The notes below the pieces were generated by a model that saw only the letters and a list, made by a program, of their open reading frames with translations, did no database searches and was not told the DNA's origin. A stretch of 64,000 bases of DNA, taken from the NCBI RefSeq assembly GCF_022605725.1, contig NC_065555.1, positions 24,228,774-24,292,773 of the forward strand, read 5' to 3'. Shown here in pieces: positions 45,994 to 56,398 of this stretch (position 1 is its first letter; every line of letters begins with the position of its first letter). Origin of the DNA: Anthonomus grandis grandis. Lineage: Eukaryota; Arthropoda; Insecta; Coleoptera; Curculionidae. Position numbers and translations under genes: made by a program.

Positions 45994-48256
45994 CTAATTT
46001 TTATAAATAAGGTTTATTCTTCTGTCCCTTAAAAGTGCAAACCTACTTATTATTAAATCTGGAAAATTATCAGATCCCTGTAAAATGCAAAAGAGTTCCT
46101 TTTCGATGGAAATTAAAGCAAGTGATGATAAGCGTTCATTACCTATTTTATTTCGGGAATATGTTTTTATGCGTTTAAGGCATGAAAAATGTCTTCCAAC
46201 TGATGTACTTGTAATTGGTATTGTAGCAATAAGCGTAAAAGCTTGGAGAAATATTTCTTTAAGACCATTATCTATAAAATGTTTTAAAATCGACTCTACA
46301 TTTAATGTTGTTAGTTTTTCATCGTGAAAAATTACACTTAACTCATTAATTAGTTGCTGTTTGTCAAAAATATTTTTATAAAGGTTGGTGACACTTGTAA
46401 CTAAAGAAGTTGGAAAATTTTTCTTATACTCTTGGAACTTAGAAGAATCAACCAATGCAAAATAAGTTAACTGCGATAGATCTGCAAACCAAACATCTAT
46501 TTGCGTCGAAATATTATCAATAATCTCATAAAATAAAATTCGCAAAGAAGACTTTTCATCCCCTTTGATAGTGTTTAATAATTTTATTCTTTTTGATGGT
46601 GTAGGATTATCCAAGCTATCTATCATATCGCCTGAAATTCTAATTTTTGCCTCTTCAAAAAATTGTTCGAAGGTTAATTCATTCCGCAAGGACTGTAGAC
46701 CCTCTTTTGTTAAAAATGCCTGTTTTTGACAATAAGCTATATCTAAAGACTTTTTTTGCAAAATACTAAATAGTGGATCCGTAATATCAAATACATTTTT
46801 GTAAGCCGCGGTTAAAAAAGAAAATTCTAAACCTTTCATAAATCTAAGATATCCCTTTGCCCCGTTAATTGACTCGGATGATGAAGATTGATCGTCAATA
46901 ATTGTTTGAAAAACTTTTTTTAAGTCATTCCATTTTAAATCTAAAAGATGAACGATTTTTGAACGTGAAGCCCATCTGGTATCTACAGCAGTCGGTATCC
47001 TTTTTCCAACTATAGAGTCCAAAATAAATGTTCACTTTGCAGATTGATGGAAGAAGCCGGGAATTGAAGTTACGCTCGCAAAAAAAATTAGGCAATTTTT
47101 AATAGTTTTTGCTCCATTCTGTAGAACTAAGTTTAATCGGTGCGCACTGCAATGTGTAAATAAAGCTAATAGAGCATCGTCTTTAATTTTTTTTTGCAAA
47201 CCATTTAACGAACCAGCCATTACGCTAGCGCCATCATAACATTGACCAACTAAATTTTTCTTAATCGAAAGGACTTAAAACAGAAACAATTAATTCGTAC
47301 ATCGCGTCTGCCGTTCTATCTTGACTTACATCAAAAAATCCTAAAAATCTCTTTTTAATGTCACCAGATTGGTGACAGTTTACATATCTGACCGAAATAG
47401 CGCATTGTGATTTTTCTAAAATGTCAGTAGTGTCATCAACTTGTACAGAAAAAAATAATGCTTCTTTTATTTCTTTATGTATTGTCTCCAAAAGGTGTTC
47501 AGAGATACAACCTATTATATCGTTTTGGATAGTCTTAGACAAACCAGAAAAATTATTGCCTATTTTTTTTAAATGGTTTTGCATTTCGATGTCACGTTTA
47601 ATTAACAAGTTAAATGTTTCACGAAAATTGCCAGTGTTAAAAGAATCGGATTTTTCATTGTGGCCTCTAAAAGATAATTCTTGTTTTGCAAGATGACAAG
47701 TGACATCAATCAAATAGCTCAATAAATTTCTATTTTTTCTTACATCCTCGTTATAGGATTTTAAAAACAAAGAAGCCTGTATTTTTAATGCATCCTGTAT
47801 AGTGCTACTATTTTTTTGCAAGCGCTTTAGACTAAGGTAGCTACTCATATGCTCTTTTGACGATTCATGTTTTTTTATGCTAGCTGACAGATTTTTTGAA
47901 TCGCAAAAACCCTGAGACATCCAAACATTATTTCTATTACCTCCTAAAAGTATACAAGGCCAACAAAACAAACTTTGTTTAAAATAACTACCACATAACC
48001 ATTGATGGGTTTCGAACCACTGGGTCTTAAAGGATCGCGAGAATGCTTGGCCTTGCTTTTTGTCAGGTTTTAAAATTAAAAGGGGGGGTGTAGGGTGACC
48101 AATAGAAATTATTTCCCTACGATCATTTTCATTTAGGCGGGAAAATGGGGTTTCTTGTAAAGAACAAATTACATCATGCACAGGGGTTTCGGCGAGATTA
48201 TTGGCCATTCTAAAAAAAAATAGTAAAAGGATCAAACAACTAGGGTAGGTATGCAC
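45994..48256 (-). pseudogene. hAT transposase (zinc-finger MYM / TTF-type), frameshift plus nonsense
   Basis: About 735 codons. The N-terminal TTF-type zinc finger region has WFETHQWLCGSYFKQSLFCW and the linked SASIKKHESSKEHMSSYL. The RNase H-like part holds SVQVDDTTDILEKSQCAISV (DUF4371 pattern) and CYDGASVMAG. The insertion and dimerisation part ends TSTSVGRHFSCLKRIKTYSR and NERLSSLALISIE. A one-base frameshift lies near 47262 and an in-frame TGA at 47032-47034. Architecture matches ZMYM1-like transposases. Confidence 0.92.
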
Positions 48257-48299
48257 CTCTACTTCTACAAAAATTACCTACTTTCTACTCTATATTATA

Positions 48300-49300
48300 A
48301 TATTCTCAAAAATATACAACCCCTTAATAGGTACCTCTACTACCTCTACAAACTGTAATAGCACAATTATTATTCTAATATACTTATACTTATCTAATAT
48401 AAACCAAATTCAAAATTCAATGGAGAAGCAACCATACGACGTACGACAGCAGAAAAATCGTTCAAAGCTGAAAGAAACGGAAGAAACCAGCCACAAACCG
48501 TTAATGAATAAAAACAAAACCCCCCCAAGAAAAATCTGGAATTATTTTCCTCCTATCATATTATTAGTATTAGTACCATCACCATCTTTATTGCTCCTAT
48601 GTAGTTTTAAATAAGTGCAACAAAGTCGCTACAGCACAAAATCCCGCCCCACCATTGATTTTCCATTGAACGAGGGCTCATCTCATCCGTGCTTTAATTA
48701 TCATACTGAAACTCACCCAATTGTACTAAAAATTAAATACGTTATAAAAATCGTAGTCATTGCTTGAAAATTTACAACAAAAAACCTAGACTGCCATGAA
48801 AAATGTACATTTTTAATATTTTTTACGTTTAAGTAAGAAAACAGAATTTGTATTGCGTGCTAAATTTTTTTCCACTTGTGCTAGATTTAGTACAATCGTA
48901 CTCTAAAATCACCAGCCCTTTCCCCTTTATCGATCGACGAACGAGCGCTTCGAGCGAATTGACGAAGACGGTCGAAGGCGCCCGAATTGTCCGCCTAACA
49001 GTGTACTTTTTGTCGCATAGAATAATTTTGTTTCACGTCGGCCGCTGTAAGTTTTGTATGGGAGATTGCCGCCGTAGAGACCATTAAATACAGGCGGTTG
49101 GAAATATCGCCTTTCCATATATAATATCGATTTTATGAGGCGAGTCGCTTTAGACTAGCTCAGGTTTCACGTAAAGTGGCGATAGATGCATGCGTATTAA
49201 CATTAGACTAGGAGGTTTATCAGATATTTTAATATTACATTAAAAAAAATGATTATATTATATAAATTATAATGGTAATTTTTTTTCAAATTTACAAGTG
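48300..49300. other. hAT subterminal noncoding region
   Basis: About 1 kb lies between the transposase start and the right end of the hAT element. It includes a GC-richer patch at 48930-49100, which could hold the element's promoter. No gene was recognised. Confidence 0.4.
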
Positions 49301-49361
49301 AATTTTATAAGGTAGACGGCGCCTACCTTGCCTACCCTGACGAGCCGCCGCTGATTCACAA

Positions 49362-49640
49362 TAGGTTTATTACACTGCAGCACGTCAAATAAATTCCCAG
49401 TAGCCCTGCCTAGGTCAACCACCTACTCAGTTCAGTAGAGGAACCAAGTCAAGTTTTAGGGATGTCGGGTCGGTTTAGCAATACTCGAAATAAAACGCAC
49501 GTCGAAGAACAAACACACGAGTGCGGTAAACCTCGGAAAACCAAAATAGACCAAACCAAAATAAATCAAACAAAACGATTGAGCAATTACCGGCAAAACG
49601 CGTAGAACCAAACACGACCTGCCACTACTACGATACTGTA
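49362..49640 (-). mobile_element. Probable 5' UTR of the same LINE, beyond the hAT insertion
   Basis: The hAT element ends at 49353 followed by its target duplication, so 49362 onward is the continuation of whatever lay at 45286. That was the 5' side of the minus-strand LINE ORF1. The sequence is GC-richer than the surroundings and noncoding, as LINE promoters often are. The assignment is positional only. Confidence 0.45.
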
Positions 49641-49723
49641 ATTTATTGTTGTCCTATATTATTTTTCAGACTCAATATTTTTATTATTAGCTAGAGTAGA
49701 AATATTTTGATGTTATCTTTTAG

Positions 49724-49899
49724 GCATGAAAACTGGCCAGTTATCCAAGAGGAGTTAATGGATAGCCTTTGTATTTCATATTTTACCACGTCGGTGTGGG
49801 AGGATGCTCCTGACACTTCGAAGGAAGAAGATGAGGTTACTCTGAGCGAAGAGGATGAAAGACTGACGGAATATCCCGCATCACCAGCCTTCAGTCCTG
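49724..49899 (+). CDS. rictor: rictor exon (176 bp), last one recognised
   Basis: The acceptor is gttatcttttag|GCATGA and the donor AGTCCTG|gtaagg, leaving phase 1. With the previous exon it reads RHNRHENWPVIQEEL, matching the W----HSR--LWPV stretch that closes the conserved Rictor_V region. It then becomes acidic and Ser-rich (SKEEDEVTLSEEDE), as expected for the disordered, phosphorylated C-terminal part. No following exon was recognised up to 64000. Confidence 0.9.
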
Positions 49900-49964
49900 G
49901 TAAGGTTTTACAAACTTTATATAAAAGGTTTTATTTTGATTTTCCTTAAACATTTTGCAACTTG

Positions 49965-50215
49965 ACATACTTTTTTCACTGGTCCCGCGCATGTTCTTCA
50001 CCTGCCTCACCACCTAGCTCATCCCATAATAATTCTATCGAGTTAACGTCAGGATATTGCGGAGGCCAATTTTGATGATTTTGAGCACAACTTTCTCTTC
50101 CTCGGACCGTGGATAGTCCATGGACAGATGGGAGGTGTGCTTCGGATTATTGTCTTGTTGAAAGATAAATCCGTTGGCGATCAAACCAATGGCGGATCGA
50201 ATGGTACTTCTTCTA
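49965..50215 (-). pseudogene. Tc1-like transposase fragment
   Basis: The minus strand reads GFIFQQDNNPKHTS (second catalytic Asp), then in a shifted frame QNWPPQYPDVNSIELLWDEL (third acidic position in the S-D-x-N-P-I-E type motif, here VNSIE). It is a scrap of a Tc1 transposase C-terminus, 66 bp past the last rictor exon. No TIRs were seen. Confidence 0.8.
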
Positions 50216-50360
50216 TATTTCGCGTTTACTTTCTCGACCCTTTTATTTCTTGGTCGCTTTCTGTTTCTGAGTCGCGTGATTCGGCTTGGAAATCACTCTC
50301 GTTTGTATCATTAGGTGTGGTTGAGGTATCATTAGCTTTGTTCGCCGGTGACAGTCCTGG
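50216..50360 (-). other. Short acidic open stretch of unknown origin
   Basis: The minus strand reads 46 codons without a stop. They are rich in Asp, Glu, Ser and Thr (for example ESRDSETESDQE), beginning within TCPGLSPANKAND and ending SRK-stop. It has no start codon. It could be part of a captured exon; no function can be assigned. Confidence 0.3.
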
Positions 50361-50370
50361 ACAAGTTTAG

Positions 50371-50582
50371 AATTACTTCGCATGCGTATTGTTAAAAAAA
50401 AGAGCGTTTGCAGTGCCCAGTCCTTAACTTCTAGTTCGAAATCCTGCCGTACGCGAATATTTTGTTATAGTTTAGGTGAAGTTACATTGACAAGTATAAA
50501 AACTAAAAACGTTTAGCATGCGGTATTTTCTTTATAAGACATTGGCGTGCATATAATTTCTGTTTCTCTGGCTTAATATATA
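50371..50582. other. Intronic spacer
   Basis: No recognisable feature, apart from AGTTTAGGTGAAGTTACATTG-like sequence (50469-50485) that also occurs near 53670 as TATAGTTTAGGTGAAGTTAC. Confidence 0.3.
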
Positions 50583-52885
50583 CAGGGTGTCCGGAAACTC
50601 AACGATAATACTGAAGGGGCTGATGGAGCAACTCATAAGCACCCAGAAAAACATAAAATGATCTTAATAAAAAATCGATGATTTTCGAGATATTGGCACT
50701 TTAGTGGAAGTCACCAAAATCCTACTCTTGGATCAGATTTTCGATTGTCACGCCTTAAAAATAGATATTTTTTAGAATCTCTTTTTAGCTATGCAACACT
50801 GAATAGCCATTTTACTGATCAAAGACAAACATTAAACTAAACGGCCAAAAAATTTAATAAGAAATCTATTCTAAAATAAAGTATTACTTATTTTTATTTT
50901 TTAAACTTTGAATTTGACCGCTAATACTGGACCGAAAAATTGTACGGCAACCCGGCTAATACCTTAAAAATTTGCTCATTTAATTTAATTTTAAAATTAC
51001 CCAATATGTTTTAAAAAAAGCTACTGTTATTGTGATAGAGTGAAAGATAAACCTAATCTACCTTATGAAAAAAATAAAACAAATTTATAATTATGTTATG
51101 TTCAAAAATATTTTTATTTAACTTAAAAAAAAATTTTAAAATCAAATAATATGGTCGAACTGTCTACCACCAACGCGAATGCAGGCGTGTTTTAGGCGTC
51201 TTTTAATAAATGACCTATTGATCCATCTTGCATTCCTGGCAGCGTTAAGATCTTGGGCTGCATCATTTATTCGCTGCCGTAATTCAGCAATATTATTTAT
51301 TGGTCTTGCATAAACCTTTTCTTTTATGCAACCCCAGTAAAAAAAATCGAGGGGGTTTAGGTCTGGAGACCTGGGAGGCCATAAAATTGAACGAAGTCGG
51401 CCGATCCATCTGTTGGGGTATGTTTGGTTTAAATACCGACGAACTTCATGGGCATAATTTGCCGGGCACCCATCATTTTGGAACCACATTATTCGGCGAC
51501 TGGAATCTTCTAAAACAATTGGTAGATTGTTTCGACAAAAATATAAATAAGCCTGCCAGTTCAAATTTTCTGGTAATTCGAATGGGCCAATTACACGTCC
51601 GTTCAAGATACCGGTCCACAAGTTTACTTTAAATCGGTACTGTGACCTTTCTTCTCGAATAGAGTGGGGATTTTCCAACGCATAAGTGTGCAAATTGTGC
51701 ATGTTCATAAAGTCATCCTTTTTGAATGTACTCTCATCCGACCACAGTATATTATTTAAAAAATTCGTATCCTCTTGATTTCTTTGCAACATTCTGCGGC
51801 AAAATTGTAGGCGTGGTTCGTAGTCTCGAGGCAGTGGGCTTTGCACTCGTTGAACATGATAAGGGTGATATTGAAATCGCCTAGTGATGTCGTTTACTAC
51901 CGATTTCGGTATCCCTGTTCTTCTTTCGATTGCTCGTGCCGTAGTAGTCGGATCATTTTCAATTTCTTCTAAAACTTGATCAACATAATCAATACGACGT
52001 CTTCCCTCTCGAACAGGAGCATGAGGCATTCTGCCTTCAAAATATGAGCGGTGAACATTAATAAATACACGATAGTCAGGATATCGGGCCAAATTCGGAT
52101 ATCTTTCTTGATAAAGATTAGATGCTGCTAGAGCATTTCCTCTGCACTCACCATAAATGAGATGCATGTTTGCATATTCTTGGGCGGTATACGGCAAGGG
52201 CATAATAAATGATTAACCAATAAAACAAACAGCTCAAAGAACACAGTCCACAGGAAAATGAACTCAAAAACAAATCCAAAGCAAAAGGTAACAGAAACGT
52301 TAGGATACAAGCAAAAAAGTAGTTAGTTCACGGAATACTGTAAACAAACTAAATTCCAAAAATGTTTGTTGTTTATTGCTATGGTGATAAGAATTACCTT
52401 CGCTCTTGATTTTTTTAATTTTTTTACAATGATATCATAAGGTGAATTAGGGTTATTTTTTACTATAACACAATAATAGTAAACTGTTAAAAAAACATTT
52501 AGGTAGTTTTAAAAAGTAGATTAAATGAGCAAAGTTTTTAAGGTATTAGCCAGGTTGCCGTACAATTTTTCGGTCCAGTATGAGCGGTCAAATTCAAAGT
52601 TTAAAAAATAAAAATAAGTAATAGGTACTTTATTTTAGAATAGATTTCTTATTAAATTTTTTGGCCGTTTAGTTTAATGTTTGTCTTTGATCAGTAAAAT
52701 GGCTTTTCAGTGTTGCATAGCTAAAAAGAGATTCTAAAAAATATCTATTTTTAAGGCGTGACAATCGAAAATCTGATCCAAGAGTAGGATCGATTTTTTA
52801 CTAAGGTCATTTTATGTTTTTCTGGGTGCTTATGAGTTGCTCCATCAGCCCCTTCAGTATTATCGACGACTTTTCGGACACCCTG
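50583..52885 (-). mobile_element. IS630-Tc1-mariner-type transposon with long TIRs and intact transposase
   Basis: The left end CAGGGTGTCCGGAAACTCAAC and right end GACTTTTCGGACACCCTG mirror each other and stay similar inward for about 380 bp (for example CAGCCCCTTCAGTATTATCG, AATTTTTCGGTCCAGTAT). TA flanks both sides. A single uninterrupted transposase ORF occupies the middle on the minus strand. It is the only element here whose enzyme could still be functional. Confidence 0.93.
51142..52203 (-). CDS. Transposase, uninterrupted 353 residues, DD41D-type spacing
   Basis: The N-terminal DUF4817-like segment is residues 8-58 (NMHLIYGECRGNALAASNLY). An HTH follows at about 75-112, and the RNase H-like catalytic core has D156 (LWSDESTF), D244 (WFQNDGCPANY) and D286 (RSPDLNPLDFFYWG), leaving 41 residues between the last two. 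The C-terminal tail ends VGGRQFDHII. It starts at ATG 52203 with no competing upstream Met in frame nearby. No frameshift or stop is present. The enzyme would act in the nucleus on the flanking TIRs. Identity is by motif only. Confidence 0.93.
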   Translation of the reverse strand: MPLPYTAQEYANMHLIYGECRGNALAASNLYQERYPNLARYPDYRVFINVHRSYFEGRMPHAPVREGRRRIDYVDQVLEEIENDPTTTARAIERRTGIPKSVVNDITRRFQYHPYHVQRVQSPLPRDYEPRLQFCRRMLQRNQEDTNFLNNILWSDESTFKKDDFMNMHNLHTYALENPHSIREERSQYRFKVNLWTGILNGRVIGPFELPENLNWQAYLYFCRNNLPIVLEDSSRRIMWFQNDGCPANYAHEVRRYLNQTYPNRWIGRLRSILWPPRSPDLNPLDFFYWGCIKEKVYARPINNIAELRQRINDAAQDLNAARNARWINRSFIKRRLKHACIRVGGRQFDHII

Positions 52886-53128
52886 TATATAGTAAATATG
52901 TTATTTTACAACCAACCAAAACATTTATCAAGTCACGCAAAACTCATGGTTAGATTTAATGACACATATTTTTTACACAGTTTTTTTTCATTATTACAAA
53001 AATTGTCAAAAAAATTAAATCATTAATTTCGTATAAAATAGTGGGTGGTTTGTTGTAACACAGGTATAAAATAATGCCGTGGCCGTGTTGCAATAGAATA
53101 TTGTTATACTTGCCTGCACTGATATTTG
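52886..53128. other. Spacer between transposon and palindrome region
   Basis: AT-rich and unclassified. It contains TGTTGCAATAGAATATTGTTATACTT just before the natural hairpin at 53129-53205. Confidence 0.4.
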
Positions 53129-53332
53129 TTTCGATAAGCCCAAAAATGCCCGCTGAACAATGAAATTTCATTGTTAAGCGTAATTTTTTGGTCTTATCGA
53201 AATCAAATATAAGTGAAGTTAACTACATATTCATAATTTTGCACCCAAATTTTTTTACGTCCAATGCTTACCTATTCAGCATTACTATCCATCTCTTGAG
53301 AACTGGATTCTCATTGGCATGAATTATAATTG
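53129..53332 (+). repeat. Direct copy of the palindrome centre (natural hairpin plus about 130 bp)
   Basis: These bases recur in direct orientation at 56529-56732 (offset exactly 3400) with a single difference at 53140/56540 by eye. The first 75 bases form an imperfect hairpin, TTTCGATAAG...GAACAATGAAA / TTTCATTGTTAAGCG...CTTATCGAAA. An inverted copy is 56399-56565. So this segment occurs three times: direct, inverted, direct. Confidence 0.9.
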
Positions 53333-53794
53333 TAATGAAATGAATTATGTTTGTAATTTTATTAATCTAGAACAAGATCGATTTAATTAAAGCAGGAATG
53401 GCTACTTAAGCAGCAAACTAATAAAAAACAGTTTATTATTTTTATCAATTATTATTTGTAACCGAAACTATTATTGATTTTAAATTAAAAAAAAAAAGCA
53501 CCAATTATCAGGAAACACAAAAAAATTAGTCGACATACATTAAATGTCATTAAAAATCTACTGCGCAAGTCCAGAACTCAAAATTCTAATGAGAGTCCAT
53601 GGATCGACTAAACTAGTTACAGATTGATAACTGAACCTGAACAAAACATCAACAACAAAAGTATAGTTTAGGTGAAGTTACTTGGTCAAGCTCCAAAATT
53701 GAGTATGTACAAAATACAATCAACATACTACATATAGGCATTAAAATAAACTGCAAAATATATTACGATATTTAGTGATCGATTTCCGTATATA

Positions 53795-55131
53795 CGAGGC
53801 ATGTCCAGAAAGTAAGTGTACTGAGCCTGTCACGGCGGTAGGGAATTGTTTTTCCACATGTTGGCTGCACTGTCGCATAGCGTGATTTCTCCCCTCCACA
53901 ACAAGACCGCTTCGAGGTCAGTACGTTGAGAACTATAGACGCAGCAACACGTTTAGTGAGAAATGTCAATCCAATCTCCCGCCAAGTGTGAAATACGCGG
54001 CGTTATCCGTTATCTCGTTTGGAAGGGATTAACTCCGGTTGAGGTTTGTAATGAGGTACAAACTGCATATGGTGATAAAGCTATGAATCGTACAAGTGTG
54101 TTCAAGTGGTGTCGCGAGTTTAAAAATGGTCGTACATCTGTGCATGATGATCAGAGGAGCGGAAGGCCTTCAATTGTGACTGAAGAAATTTTGGAAAAAA
54201 TCGAAAATGCGATCCGTGACGATCGCAGATTGACCGTGGATGAATTTTCTGCAATGTTTCCACAAATCTCGAGATCTCTGGTACACGAAATCATCACAGA
54301 AACCCTCGGATATCGGAACAGAACCTGTCGGCGAGGTGGGTCCCAAAACAGCTGACAGACCAACACAAATCGAATAAAGTTGAGGCCGGGCAAGAGTTTT
54401 TGAGACGCTACACACTGCATGGCGATGAATTTCTCCGCTCCATCGTTACTGGAGATGAAACTTGGGTTGCCCACTACACACCAGAAACCAAAAGGCAGTC
54501 TCAACAATGGCGTCACACCTCTTCACCCTCTGCCAAAAAGTTCAAAACGACAATTTCATCCAAGAAAATCATGGCATCCGTGTTTTGGGACTGTCAAGGC
54601 ATAATTCTTATTGAATATTTGCCTCAAGGGGAGACCATCAACGCTGCAAGATACTGTCAGACCCTAAGAAAATTACGGAGGGCAATTCAGAACAAGAGGA
54701 GGGGCATGCTGACAAAGGGAGTCTGCCTGCTGCACGACAATGCCAGACCACACACAGCTAACGCCACGAAAAACCTGCTCGCCTCGTTTAAATGGGATGT
54801 CCTGGACCATCCTGCGCATTCCCCTGACCTAGCACCGTCAGATTACTACCTCTTTACCTCCCTGAAGCTGCACATGGGTGGAAAACAGTTTTCAACCGAC
54901 CAGGAGGTGAAGGAGGAGGTGGAGAAGTGGACGAAGGGATTGGCGAGAAACTACTTCGAGGAGGGCATCAAAAAACTGATACCCCGGTACACCACCTGCA
55001 TCGAGAGGAATGGTGACTATGTCGAAAAATAGTTTAGATATGTACTAATGTAAACAGATATTTTTTTTGTTCAAATAAAAAAATGTATAACCTATAAAAA
55101 TTTAGTACACTTATTTTCTGGACATGCCTCG
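53795..55131 (+). mobile_element. mariner element, left palindrome arm
   Basis: The termini are CGAGGCATGTCCAGAAAGTAAGTGTACT and its inverse at the right, with one mismatch in 28, and TA on both sides. The length is 1337 bp, normal for mariner. The inside carries one transposase gene with a single frameshift. Confidence 0.95.
53963..55032 (+). pseudogene. mariner transposase (DD34D), one frameshift
   Basis: The N-terminal HTH domain is KCEIRGVIRYLVWKGLTPVE through SVFKWCREFKNGRTS, with the linker DDQRSGRPS. The frame is lost near 54315-54330 within GYR / LSARWVPKQL, giving a stop at 54353. It continues with IVTGDETWVAHYTP (first Asp), LLHDNARPHTA (second Asp) and HSPDLAPSDYYLF (third Asp, 34 residues after the second). 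It ends RNGDYVEK. All three catalytic Asp residues are kept; only the frameshift inactivates it. Confidence 0.95.
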
Positions 55132-56398
55132 TATTTACGGTCGATTCGAGTCGTCCACGGCACCCCGGCCCATTCAACAATCAATATTTGTCAGATAAAG
55201 ATAGGCAAGTTCGGCGCGGTTAACGTGAAACAGACGAAGATACGAGATACTCTCGATACTGCTGGGATTGAATTATGAATGGGCCGGGAATATTAGCCAG
55301 AGTCTCGCGGTCAAAAATAGGAAATACAATTATTTTATACGTTTAATTATTGTTATTTTACATTTTTCTTCAAATAAACGAATATAAGTAAAATATTAAC
55401 TTGCATTTCGTTCTATTTATAAACTATAATATTTTATAAACGTCATTTTTTACTAGATATTATATATTATACGACGTGTTACAAATTCTTAGCTCACTAT
55501 TGGGATCTCGGTAAATATAAGAGATACGAAGATGGTTACATTTAGGGCAAAGTTTCGCCTATTTTTGAGCCTAAAAATGTGCCATTTGAAAATTTGTATA
55601 AAAAATATTTAAATTTATATTTCTTGTTTGGGCGCTATTGGACCACCCCTTTTTTACGTGGAAATAATGTTTCGAAGAATCAACCATTTCTTAAGATGCG
55701 TGCCATAATATATAGGTCTGTATATGGTAATAATTAAAACAATTTTGAATTTTGTCAGTGTGTTAAAATGATCGGTTTCGCGTTTATATTATATACTGTA
55801 GTTCTTGTCGTTATTCTATTTGTTGTATACTGTTGATGTTTTCTTTTATTTACTTTCGTCTCAACTTTTAAACAATAAAAATTTCATTTTTGCGGCCTTT
55901 TGATACTAGTGATAATGAATCGAATAGTTGTAAATATTCTTAGGCATTTTGTAATGTGTTAGTTTATGATCGTTTTACCGATCAAGTTTTAAGAGATTAT
56001 CAATTTCTTAACAACTGTCATTTTTGACCTGAATATATTTTAAACCTAAATTTTAATTTTTAAATACAATATACGTTAAAAGATATATCGTTAATATTTG
56101 CTTAATAAATAAAAATACAGTATCGTTTTTTAAGATAAAAATTCAAGGTTAAATTGAACTTTTGACATTAAAAGAGTGTCAAAAGTTCATTAAATGAGTC
56201 ACTTATTTTGGGTATTATGTCACTTATATTAAATATCAATTTAGAAAATACTCTCATATGCTAAATATTTAAAAGAAGAAGAAAACAGACTTATTCACAT
56301 ATTGAAACCTTTCGTTATATTTACTTTAATGTAAGTTCAATAAGTCTTACATAAATACAATAATTTAATTTAGGTATAATAGATACCGCGAATTAATC
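55132..56398. other. Inner arm sequence, noncoding (mirrored at 56733-57999)
   Basis: An AT-rich stretch between mariner and the palindrome centre. It begins with a GC-richer segment (55134-55300, including two CGGCCCATTCA / GAATGGGCCGGG stretches in opposite orientation). No coding sequence was recognised. Confidence 0.5.

Larger units (their letters stand above)
45287..49353 (-). mobile_element. hAT superfamily DNA transposon, complete ends, 8 bp target duplication
   Basis: The termini are CAGTGGCGGCTCGCGCC (left) and its imperfect inverse ending GACGAGCCGCCGCTG (right), with GGTAGGCG blocks further in. ATTCACAA flanks both sides exactly (45279-45286 and 49354-49361), the 8 bp duplication expected for hAT. 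It encodes one long minus-strand transposase with two lesions. Insertion is comparatively recent, since the duplication is unmutated. Confidence 0.95.

Noticed and set aside
54151..54516. Antisense open frame in the mariner gene (mirrored at 58615-58980)
   Set aside because: It is the reverse shadow of the transposase reading frame with no own motif.
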